64,000 nucleotides of DNA from Blastobasis lacticolella (Eukaryota > Arthropoda > Insecta > Lepidoptera > Blastobasidae). The notes under the pieces are model-generated. The model made no database searches. It was given only the letters and a program-made list of their open reading frames with translations, and was not told the origin of the DNA. A program made the position numbers and the translations under genes. Of this stretch, positions 11,866 through 23,419 are shown in pieces (positions within the stretch are counted from its first letter, which is position 1; every line of letters begins with the position of its first letter). The DNA is taken from the NCBI GenBank assembly GCA_905147135.1, contig LR990060.1, forward strand, positions 13,160,001 through 13,224,000, written 5' to 3'.

Positions 11866-12036
11866 CACTTTACTGACGATTTGGGGCGCAGCGAGTGTGT
11901 TTTGTTTTGGCGAGCCTCCGCTGTGGCGGGAATTGAAATAAAATGGCGGCGGCGAAGCTATGCTATGAGATAGCTTTGTAGCGATGTGCTCCGATTTAGT
12001 AGGGGGTTTTTTTGGAGTTACTCTATTATGATTAAT
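11866..12036 (+). repeat. Direct repeat, right copy
   Basis: The matching partner of 11391-11570, directly following the RTE-like fragment and therefore probably its 3' UTR. A C-type element begins a few bases later. Confidence 0.8.
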
Positions 12037-12041
12037 TATAT

Positions 12042-12312
12042 TGGCCGTGTGGTGTCCGGTAGAGTAGAACAGCTCCAACCCCTTTACACTCGCGGGTGTC
12101 GTACAAGACGACTAATGTTTTATAGGCAAAATATCTAGGGTATCCATAGGCTGGAAAATGGGCAGAAGCGTTTTCCATTGTTATATTTATAACAATGCGA
12201 TCTCCAACCTGCATGACAAGCGTGGAGATTATGGCAATAACCTCCCCTTTCGTGGAAGAGGCCCTAAGTTCTGCAGTGGAATGTTATGAACTGTCATGAT
12301 GATGATGATGAC
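12042..12312 (+). mobile_element. C-type element
   Basis: Near full-length copy with a tail of GATGATGATGATG, just downstream of the RTE 3' UTR repeat. Confidence 0.75.
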
Positions 12313-12889
12313 TCTATTATAATATGCATGTATTTTAAATATAAACCTTCTATATTATCTAAATTATAGCAAAAAAACATTAAAATCCGTTGCTTGCTGT
12401 TGTCGTCTAAGTGAACATATAGAGGGATACACAGCGGGAAGCGACTTTGTTTTAATACTATGTTTAGCCTGTGTGCTATTATCTAAGCTATATCGCTGCC
12501 AAATTTTATCGGAATCAGTTAAGTAGTTTTTGCGTGAAGGAATAACAAACACTTAAACAAACATCCTTACAATCTGTCGCATTTATAATATTAATAGGAT
12601 ACGATTCTTAAAATAGAATATATTACGTTTTTATTTACACACAATATCACACCACTAAGATACATATTTTAATGGTTCAAACTCTTTCACTCGAGGTCAG
12701 TGACTCGATTCCAGAGCCATGAAACAAATAAAAAAATAAAAAAATCTTAAGATGTGAAATTTGGCTTAAATACCTAAGGACCTAGATTCCAGGCCATTGA
12801 ATCTAAAAAAAAGCACAATGTACAAATAATAAAATTAAACCAATTTCAAAGTGTATGCTCGTCGGTTGTAAGCTAGTTACCTCGCAAAG

Positions 12890-14462
12890 ACATTTATTTA
12901 TTTATTTATATTTACAGAAATTGTAACATTACAGTGAACCATATCGACATAAATCATATCTAAAGCCATACGAGCATGCCTATAATATATCATATCTCCC
13001 ACTGCACCAAAGCCCACAACCCATCACGAAGTGTTAACCCCCTGCTGCTCACAAATTGTAGAATTATTCCTGGCGGTCCTTTTTCGGATTGTCTCGAGCC
13101 TTATGCGCGTTACGGTTAATAAGGCGCGCGTCAACGCCGCCTTGACGCGTAATCGTGTCTTGGATTTATGAAGTTAGGTTTCAGGTAGGAGTTGCTGTGT
13201 TGTATAAGATATTCGCAGTGTTAAAATAGAAATTAAAGATGCTATGGTCAATTGAGATGATTGCATTTTAGTTGCATTAGTATTAATTTGAGCGACTGAT
13301 ATTTTATGGGTCGTTCACATGCAAGAGTGAATCATGGCTACATACATATAAAAAAGGGGGGCCTAATTCGAATGTAGGTCTCTTCTTTAAATCAGGTCAG
13401 GTCTAGCATGTATATGAATATGTATGTAAGTTTGTTTAGGTCGATCGACTTAATCTTTTATGTCAATCCTAGCAATCCCCTCAACTGTCAGTCAAGTAAT
13501 TTTAAAATGAGATGGACAGACGACCAGACGACCTTAATACTAGAGCCTCCCCTTAAACGAACTGAGTCTCAAGTCTCAATTGAATTGTAGATTTGTAGTC
13601 AGATCGCATTCACCGATCGCCATTGACCCTTTACACTCGTGGGTGTCGTGTAAGGCGGCTAATGTTTTCGACACAATATCGAAATTTTGAGAAAAATCTC
13701 CTACAATTAAAACTGCCGTTGAGCTGCTGGAATGGCAAAGCTTGTGGAGAGAGCCCAATTACTCGACCCAAGATAGAAAATCTTAGAGCATTAGGATAAG
13801 GAGAGACGACCCCACCTAACGGGACATGGGATAAGGACAAGATAAAGAAGTTGAGCTGCTATTGCAATCCGATTAGAATTCAATCGAGCCAAGTAAATTA
13901 GCGGACTCGAAGCCCTGGCGAATGCGTTGGCGCCTTTTGAGATTTACGACACAGTGGCAGGGCCGGTCAGCTAGACAGTTGATAGTAATCCTTATGTAGT
14001 ACATAATTAAGTCGCTTTTCGAATGCGGGGGCGTGTCAGACGTCCGACCGAGGTCGGCTCGCGGTCATATATCCGGAAAGCGGCTTTATATTGCATGCGC
14101 GGAAAATGTATGAAAAGTACGGAATTTCTATGAGTTATTATCTACATAGAAATTCCCCATCTGCTTTCATGAATTGACCTATACAATATATGGTAGACGT
14201 CCCTCCATCTCGTGCTCAGCGTTATGCATCTACTTTTCTTATGCGCGCTGCAAAGGACTGAAACACTCTGCCTGGTCACTGTTCTCCGATAAGTATTACC
14301 CTGGGGTCTACCAGTCAAGAATCGGTAGATATCTGCTAGGTACGAATACTACATCTTCCACCTCATCGTCGTTGCTTTCCATCAGGTGAGTTGAGGTGTA
14401 ATGCAAGCCATTTGAAAATTATAAAAAATGATTCAGCACGAGACTTCCACCATTACTCCTCT
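12890..14462. other. Intergenic
   Basis: A TTTA-rich LINE-like tail at 12893-12960. Imperfect GC-rich inverted motifs ('gcgcgcgtcaacgccgcctt') near 13125. A hairpin at 14129-14156 ('ggaatttctatg' / 'catagaaattcc'). A decayed LINE C-terminus at about 14200-14400 ('tctgctaggtacgaatacta', 'ttgctttccatcaggtgag'). Confidence 0.45.
13624..13676 (+). mobile_element. C-type element, short fragment
   Basis: Only 'ccctttacactcgtgggtgt' to 'ggctaatgttttcgac' remains. Confidence 0.5.
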
Positions 14463-14605
14463 TTTTTTTTTTTTTTTATTTCGGGCACCTGAGGCCCATA
14501 CTTATAAATAAATAAACAACATAAATACAAAATAAACTGATACAAAAACAAATATTAAAACCTATACCTACATATAAGTGTAAACTAGTATTTATAATTA
14601 TAATT
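14463..14605 (-). mobile_element. LINE 3' UTR (poly-T, 'gcacctgaggcccatactta')
   Basis: Poly-T of about 15, then 'ataaataaacaacataaata' and 'caaaataaactgatacaaaa', shared with 4370-4520. No coding part. Confidence 0.55.
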
Positions 14606-15164
14606 GATTGATATCTTAAAAATCGACACTTCATTCATTAGTTGTATCTCTGTGATATGACACCATCTTAAAATGAAACTACTCACAAACATTAGCATTC
14701 GTCGCTTCGTGTAATATTTACCTGTAGGACAAACAAAATCATTTATTAGTATAATTACTTGAGGATAAAAATTTAATAATTACACATTCATATTTTTGAC
14801 TTTCGGAGTACCCTCAACCCTTCGTAATCAATAATGGTCAAATAAATAAATAATAGACATCCAATGTATGAGGAGATGTACGAATATGAAAAAGCAAAAA
14901 AAAATACCAACATTGCATGCAGACGCGAATATATGTTTACCTATGAAATTACCGTTTGTAATAATAACGGAAACTTATCATTATAAAGAACCAAAGAAGA
15001 AGAAGACTCTTTTCTTAATATAATAATAAAATTAATACAATCCACTGGTGACCGCAGGGCTGGCTTATTCTTCGGGTAACGCCATCTATCGGTTCGGGAA
15101 ATAAAGCATCTGATTACATTGAAATTAAATCAGAAATCTGATTACATTGAAACTTTGGAGAACA

Positions 15165-15312
15165 GAATATATTTTATTTATTTATTTATTTTATTTTAAC
15201 AATTTATTGCACTATATAGTATACAGAAATTACAAAATTAAAGACGACACAACAGGCATTACTTATTTCTAAGAAGAAATCTCTTCCAGCAGGCCTATAG
15301 AAGAGAGACATT
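15165..15312 (-). mobile_element. LINE 3' UTR (TTTA-rich start)
   Basis: (TTTA)n, then 'aacaatttattgcactatat' and 'cttccagcaggcctatagaa'. A short piece with 'ttctagcaggcctacaatct' recurs at 42110-42165. Confidence 0.5.
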
Positions 15313-16229
15313 ATAGAGTATAGTTAAAAAAAATATTAATAAACTGCATAAACTATTTATAAACTATTTTTTATAACTACAACTCTTTTCGGAAACTGTA
15401 ATTTTCTTACAAGCTTTAGCAGCCGCATCGTCACTTACCACCAGGTGAGATGGCGGTCAATTCCCTGGCTGGTCTAATATAATAATGGGTGCAGATTATG
15501 ACAAATTAATTCACGAATGGTGAGGTTTAGTCGAGTTATTGAATAGTTTCTTTTTTTATAATAGCAATCTAAAAAAAAGGTCACCTGATGGTAATCACAG
15601 CTGCCCATCACATGGACTCTTCTCAACACAGAAGGCGCGAATGCATTGCATGCCTTCGTGAAAGGTGTGAGCTATCTTGAATGAAGTTGAATGACCTAAT
15701 TTTGTAAGCAATTACCCGTAATACAGGATACGTAATGAATGAAACAATATGTATAATTGTAGACTCCAATATTGTCAGTTTCTTTTCTAGGCGGGATAAT
15801 ATTTTCCTTGCTAGAACAATAGGCGATTCATGCATGAGACAATGTCATAGATGATTGTAATAGTTGTCGGTAACACAGATACTTGCGTCACCATTTCTAT
15901 CACCGGATTTGATACCGCCGATAACTATGATCGAATTCAAACACGTCTCAGCGTGCGCACACGCATACTGCGGTTCTCAAACTGTATGAGCCAAACATCG
16001 TTTTACTAAAAACATACGTTCTGCCTGTTTGTAATAATATGGTGCTAATGTATTATGTAAACAAACAGAAAGTTAAAATAATAATTGCTAGCGTCCCCGG
16101 ATTCACACAGGTTACTACCTGTGGAAAATTTTGGTGTACAATTCAGGAGTACCTAACCGTAATAAATTTTACACCTTAACCTCATGAATCTGTCTGTCTA
16201 TTGGAGAAAAGCAGATTTGAGTTTATCGC

Positions 16230-16230
16230 G

Positions 16231-16264
<34 letters not shown>
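16230..16264 (+). repeat. (GACA)n microsatellite
   Basis: About eight GACA units. The complementary 'ctgtctgtctattgg' lies 40 bp upstream, so it can form a small hairpin. Confidence 0.9.
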
Positions 16265-16265
16265 T

Positions 16266-16347
16266 TCATTGGTACATGGCGGTAGTGGGATTCGATCCCG
16301 GTACCTTTCGCATTGCGAGTCGGATACTGTTACCACTAGGCTACCTC
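16266..16347 (-). mobile_element. Type-1 SINE head only
   Basis: 'attggtacatggcggtagtg' plus the tRNA-like part in reverse ('gggattcgatcccggtacct', 'cactaggctacctcc'). The body is absent; a (GACA)n tract abuts its left edge. Confidence 0.6.
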
Positions 16348-16472
16348 CCCTCTACAAATATATATCTAGTTGTATTATAAAGTATAGCGAGATACTTGGC
16401 CCTACCCTGCTCTCTCCACAAGCTCAATACTTTCACAGGCCACCTCTCCAATACGGTAAACTTTCCACAATG

Positions 16473-16604
16473 CCCAATACGCTCCGACAATGGAACGGAA
16501 CGTACCTACTCGATAACTTCGAGGGGACTTTGAGCGTAATTCTTGTACGTTCCGTTTTACGTAGTTTGTTTGCGGCACTGAACTGGATCGATTAGAGTAT
16601 TGGG
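16473..16604. mobile_element. Candidate short inverted-repeat element
   Basis: CCCAATAC at the left and GTATTGGG at the right, with a perfect inner pair AACGGAACGTAC / GTACGTTCCGTT. The 108-codon frame across it is not taken as a gene. Confidence 0.35.
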
Positions 16605-17783
16605 CTGGCAAAGGTTTATTTATTTACTTGTAGTTCGTTGTTGACTTCGATTTGTCCTTTGCCCCTTTTATTATTAGGCTTGTAGGTTAAACTGAGTGGG
16701 TATTAATTGCTACTTGATTACTTTCACTTTGTTTCACCTTGTAGGTCATTTGGAGCCCTAAATATGTGATTGAGTATCTACTTTAGTTATTATCCAAACT
16801 AATATCATAAACGCCAAAGTAATTACTCTGTTACGTTTTCACGCTTAAATAAAATATAATAATAGCCATATTTGCGTCAATATGTCGATTATGCTCACCC
16901 GAGCAAGGCCCGTGGGCCCGCCTTGTCCATGATCCAGGATTTGAAAATTATCATGTTTAAAATTGCGAATGGTTAAGGATAGTTATTCCCAGAGCGCGAT
17001 CCAGCGGACTCCATTTAAACGTAGTTCATGATCATATTTTCAAATTTTACGCTAACGAAACCAATGAAGTGTTGTACACGTGATCTAGAAACCAATATCA
17101 ATGCTTGTGGTTTGTCAGATTTACGTTAAAATAATTTAAAGTTACACAGCACTTAAAATTTGTATGGAAATCTTGAATCCCGTGTAACTTTGAAACACAT
17201 GGTTTCAATTTTAACGAAAATCTGAAAATCTGTAAGCATACACATTGATTTCTGGATCACGTCTTCAAAATTTCATTAGCTTTGATAGAGAAATATTGAC
17301 AACATGATTAAACTACGTTTATTGTCACCCTGCACCCACCCAGTTCCACTCCAATTGCATTGCTTAACTGCGTTTATCTGTCACGCAAACACATTGTCAC
17401 ATTGCCGCTACGAAGTGATACAAAGAGATAAAAAGGCGTCACACTTTGGGAACCGCTCCGCGATCACTTTTCAACGAAAGTCAAAACAAATGACAGGCAG
17501 AGTTTCTCATTAATCCAGTAAGCATTGGACCATTACTGTGACAGCACACTACACTACAGTTACCTTCGACTAACGCTAATTTCAAATCTATACTTAAATT
17601 AAATTAGCTTCCGAAGTGCGCGCAAAAAAGAAATATAGAAAAAAAGACAATTTGTTTCCGTACAAATTCAGAGATCGCGAGAGTTGATTTAGGTAATTTT
17701 GACCCACTGAAGTTTATTTGTAAATCTAGTGAGGTCAAGAGGTCAATAACTTACGCCGTTTCCGATCTGGAAGTTTCAACAAA

Positions 17784-17862
17784 ATGGCGGATGTACTGCA
17801 CTTATGGACGTATTTGGTGATAAGTGTGGCTAGTGTGACAGCGGGTGTTCTCACTGCTAAAG
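17784..17862 (+). CDS. Exon 1: signal peptide of the SVWC protein
   Basis: The ATG sits in a good insect start context (caacaaaATGG). It encodes 26 residues plus one base: MADVLHLWTYLVISVASVTA and then GVLTAK. This is a short polar N-terminus, a hydrophobic core and a small-residue A-G cleavage site near residue 21. The donor AAAG|GTTTGT follows at 17863, and the untranslated continuation reaches a stop within four codons, so splicing is required. The single G left over joins GT from exon 2 to make Gly27. No in-frame upstream ATG was preferred. A transcription start cannot be located with confidence. Confidence 0.85.
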
Positions 17863-20800
17863 GTTTGTACTGATTCATTATACTTCGTAGTTATTACTTG
17901 ACGACTTGTTGGTTAACATGTCTGCCACGCAGATGACCTGGGTTCGATACTCGGCCGGGCAGAAATTGAAATGATGAATTTTAATTTACGGATCTGGGTG
18001 TTGTTTGTATAATAAGTATGTATTAAAAATATATCAAAGTAGTTTATCAGTTTTTTTTTCACCCATAACACAAGCTTTGCTTACTTTGGGGCTAGATGGC
18101 GCTGTGTAAATAGTCCAAGCATATTATTATTATTTTAAAACCATCCTTCGTCTAACTGTCTCTAACCTGTCGTACGATCGGCTTATTTCTAGTCACCTGT
18201 GTTTAGGTTTCTGTCAAGTTTTAGTTTTCTATGTTCATAGATATCCCGTACTGACGTAACTGGAACGCGGTACTAATATTGTTCAGGGATAACAGTACTC
18301 TGTGGCTCTCGGGAAAAGTGCAGTTTACTGCTAGAGAAAAAAAATTCGAAATTGTTTCCGTACAAGCTTACAAACTTCTGCGCTGTACAATATTACTACC
18401 TATACCTAGGCCTAATTCGTATAAGATCTAGGGTATTTTGATTATTCTTTTTTTTTTTATTTTTTCGTTTCAGATGTAGTTTTTTTTTTATTGTCAATGG
18501 GCTCGCATTTGACCTCAACTCACCTGATGGAAAGCGACGATGAGGTCCTGAGGGATGAGATTCTTGTGCGGTTCAACTTTTTTGTTTTGTTTGTTCAATC
18601 TGATACTTTCGTGACTTGTGTGTAACATATACCTATTCATATAAAAATGTTATATGTACTTCGTTCGCATAGTAGCGTATCGAGATCTGGGTCAGCCTGA
18701 AAATCAGCACTGTAATTGACTGCTGCCCTTCACAGCATTAAAGCTGGTCTATTTTGGTCCCACGTCACTTTTTTGTAAATTTAATTTTTAATTTTTTTGA
18801 ATGTGTATTTGGGCAAAATACAGATTTGTCTATGACTATGTCTATATTACCTACCAGCTTTTGTCCTACGTTCCGGACCCGTTTCCGTGGAAACCTAATT
18901 GAACTTCGGGAGAACCTATAAGTTATGTTGCCTCCTTATTTAAAGTAGCTTTCTATAGGTGTAAGGATTTTATTAAATTAGCCGTCCATTGCAGCCGTTC
19001 TGATAAAACTATGCGCGAACGTGCAATACTTTCATACCTTGGGTTATATTATTGCAATTTTCCTAGGAATCTCTAAGTTTTTGTAGATAAAATATAGCCT
19101 ATGTTAAATAATAAAATAAAAAACCTTTTATTGACTTCTCATTTCATGCAAATATATATTTTGTTGCATGAAAATAAATTATTATTATAATATAATGAAA
19201 TGACATAATTAATTAGGTATAGCTAATTTCATAATTCTTTATATATTTTTAAGCATATTCATTATATTTTATTTTAATTTATTATTGGTATTTATATTTA
19301 TTGTTTATTTATCAATATTTATTTTTTATTATTATTTTATCTTTTTATAATTAATTATTATGCTTCTCTCAAAGGTTCTTCCAATTTTGACCATTTCTTT
19401 CTGTCTTTTGCCTTGATTTGCCATTTGTCTCCCGCTGTGCTTTTTATATCGTCTACACATCTTCTTGGCGGTCTTTCCCGTTTTCTCTTCCTATTTTCCT
19501 AGGAATCTCTAAGTTTTTGTACATCAAATATAGCCTATGTTACTCTACTGAATATTGAAAATCCATTTTTCAATCCAGAGTTAATCCATTACAAACAAAA
19601 ACACATACAAACAAACACACAAATCCGTCCTCTTTCTAATATTAGTAAGTGTAGAAAAACAATTTTTTTTTCTCTTTTTTTAATATTAGTAATCATCATC
19701 TTGGTGTTAGGTCCCGGTTGTGCTCTCGAGAATGAGGGCCCGGGGTCCGCCTTGACCATGATCCAGGATTTGGAGATCAGGGAATTACAGTGGAGCGACT
19801 GCCATCTGACCTCCGTGACCCTGCTACCAGGGGAACCTGGCCAGATTGGATCATGGTTACAAATTCAGTCGCCTGAATTTGCAGGTTTCATCACGTAGTT
19901 TTACCTCACCGTAAGAGCATCGGTTAGAATTCAACTACTGCATATAATTCAGAAAAGAATCATTGGTACATAGCCGCAGCGGGATTTGAACCCGGTACCT
20001 CTCGCTTACGAGTTGGATACTCAACCGCCCGGCTACCGACGCTTCTTGCTAAAAAGACCCCTTAATACAGCAAATTTAATTTGTGTAACTAATACATGTA
20101 CTTATAATTATTGCTGGCGCTACATCTCATTATTTTTTTACTCTCTCAGCTCTCTTTTCAATATTAGTATAAATAAATAAAAAGGAATGTTTGTAAGTTA
20201 CTATATTGGAGGCGATCTCCGAAATCAACTTCCGAATTTCGAATATTCTTTCATACTCCAAATTCTTTTCGTCAGGAAACTACACTATTCCCAAGTGTTA
20301 TAGGCTACTTTTGATCCCGTAAAAATATTACGATCCCGCGGGAAAGTTGCGTGTTTACATAGATACCAAAAACATAGTTATAGTGACATAAATTTAGTTT
20401 CATGTATAGACATTTCGGGCGACAGTTCCGCGTTCTAAAACAGACCTCGTTTCGTTATTAGTTATCAGCGATTGTTTACCTTATTCCCGCAACAATAAGG
20501 TTTAATTTTGATTAACAAACCAAAGACGCTTACCGCCTTTTCACTTGCCAAATGTTGTTAGTCAGTTGCTCAGTAAATGAATCTCGTAAGAATTGAAATT
20601 GGAATGCGTATCAACATCGACCGCCGTTCATTCTTAGATAGGTGTTGGTTTACTAAACAACAGCTGTTTGCTCATGGTAAAACGCCTCACGCCATTCCTA
20701 CCCTTATTCGAGTATGACAGTTTGATCCGCGGTTGGAACCGATGGACGGACCGGCTTTGTCCCCGGTTCGAAACGCAGTCCCAGTCCGAACTAAACGTGT

Positions 20801-23380
20801 AAGGCGCTGTCTTAATTGGCAACGGTCGTGCGACGGACGTCACGTGACTTAAAACCGTCCGTCGCACGACCGATGCCAATTATTATAGCGTAGGCGCCAG
20901 TATAAAACAAAACAGAAACTCAGGGTCGACCACCAAACAAACGATTTGACACTAGTAGTAACACGGTCAAGTATCGTGGCCCAGCATACGGGGGCTCCAC
21001 AGCGCCGGGATTTTAGCGGCTGTAAGGTGACCAGTGTGAACACGGCCACATTTTGAAGCAGGCTTTGCCGTGTCCATAAAGATGTCCATGTTCAATTGTT
21101 CGGGCAAAGCGTTCCATTCCGTAGCCGTACGAGTTAAAAAGTGACCACGCGAGCTTTGTTTTCACTTAAGATTGGTGTTGGTGGAATGCTTTTTCTTATC
21201 TTCTTCTTCATATCTTATCTGATATCAACTTTCGCGTCGCTTAGAGTTTACTGCAATCGGGCATTATAATTTATTCGCGATAAGAAATAAGTGAGTCATC
21301 GTTGTCTCCCGCCCCTCGACCAATCGGGTCGCAACAAATTAAAAAGCTCAGTTCACAGTGACCAGTTGACGACCCAAAATAATAAAAATGAATACCTCTC
21401 CGGATGGTATAACCAGCAAATACTAGACTTTATTTTTAATTTGAAACAATTAAGTTTATTTTTATCAAATGGTATTGCAAACGTCCACAGGCTGCGGTGA
21501 CTGCTTACCATCAGGCAGGCCGCAAGCTTGTTTGCCACCTTAGTGGTATAAAAAAAAATCGTTTGATTATTTACTGCAATGTAGAAATACTCATTATTTT
21601 CTTAACGCGAATGGACTATTTTATGATAACAGAGTTCTACACTGCACATGGATGAAAACTACGGAAGGACGCAGCTAGCTCTTAATGTTTTTTCAACACG
21701 CTTGCTCCGTTATTTAACCTTTCGCCCGTGTAGTCTATTAAACATACGTGCTATTTGTTTACAATAACGCACTAGTGCGACACGTCCATTGCGAACTTGA
21801 CCTATATATAGATCTATAGAGTTAATAGGGATACACGACCGATTGCGCTTGATCGTGAGTTGTTATGAAGTTTTGCAAGTGTTTGGTTTGCAATTGCAAC
21901 TTGCAAAACTCATGTAAATAACATTCCTGGACGTGGTACTCAGTGTTTTTTACTAGTATTTGAGATGTAGGTACAGTTAAAGAGCATAGTACATTTCCAC
22001 TTCTGGATAACAATTTGTAGCTCCAGCAATATAAACAGTTACACATGTTAAATCAGCTGTTATAAGGTGCCTATTTATCTATACACCGAGCACTCATCCT
22101 TGAATGAAAGCTTTTTATAAATGCATTTCAAACTTTGTCCTATTAAGGTAAATATTTTATTTTAGGTAATAGCCTCCAAATTTTATTTTTAACTTTGATT
22201 GTATGATTCCGTTAAATTAAAAAGCATTCATCATCATCATCACAGCCCGTAACAGTCCACTGCAGGACTTAGGGCCTCTCCTACGAAAGGGGAGGTTATT
22301 GCCATAATCTCCACGCTTGGCAGACGGGTTGGAGATCGCAGTGTTTAAATATTACAATGGATAAAAATAATTATATGCAATTTACTGTTTAAATTGTTCT
22401 CTACTTTATTTGCTTTATGACATGCTGTGCTATAAAATCTTATAACAACTGCCCAGAAATATTATCCTTAAGGTTGTAAAGCATTTTGAACTATGCATAC
22501 AATCGGATTTCAATAAGGGCCCGCTTATACGTCGCCGCTTACAAGTCTCGTCGATCTAGTCACCGCGTAGCGCCCGAACAGAAATCGCGCCTAAATCGCG
22601 CAGCCTAGGTATCATATTCGTAGGACGATGACACGGTGACTGGGCTATTGTTAAAATAAGCTTTCTGTTATTAGTATAGAAACCAAAATTGCATAAAAAT
22701 ATGGAAACAAATCCCGCGGGAACCGCGTACGTCTGTACTCTGTACCTATGGGCTCTTAGGGTCATTGACTTTAAATGGAATAAGCGCAAAACAATTTTTA
22801 TTAAAAAAGTTTAGTTGTGATAAAAAGTGTATATACCTTATCTATTTGCATGATGTTTTCCTGCTGCCTAGGCTGGCTCCTAGGAGGTAGATATCTTAAT
22901 TCAACAAAAACTTGGGTTCGCGTTCTACTAACATCATAAAAGCGAAAGATTGTAAAAGTTTGAACATTTTCTCCTTCACCCATAAACTACTGAACGGATT
23001 TATAGCCCAGAACAGCACATAGGCCATAATTAATCCCGAAATTCAATTTGGTTCCTGCGGGAATGGGTCTGGAATATTCAATAAATCAAATCAAACCAAA
23101 TCAAATACGTTTATTCAGTTTAGATTTTTACAAACACCTATGAACACCAGGCACCACAGCATCATCGAGCGGACAACGGTTTCATAAAAAATAAAAATAT
23201 ATATTTTAAACTAGATCTACATGTGTGTGCAATAGACAAACCACGTAATAATTTTGTTTAGCAAAGCTGCAACCTTCCAATCCCAGTAGTAATCACAGGT
23301 CTTACAATGGTCATCTTGTCGTTAATGTCCTGGTTGTCTGCCTTGACCGTGATCCAAAATTTGGCAGATCAGCTAAATTA

Positions 23381-23419
<39 letters not shown>

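Noticed and set aside
11391..12036. LTR retrotransposon with 175-bp LTRs
   Set aside because: The sequence between is RTE-like LINE C-terminus; there are no TG..CA ends, primer-binding site or gag/pol.
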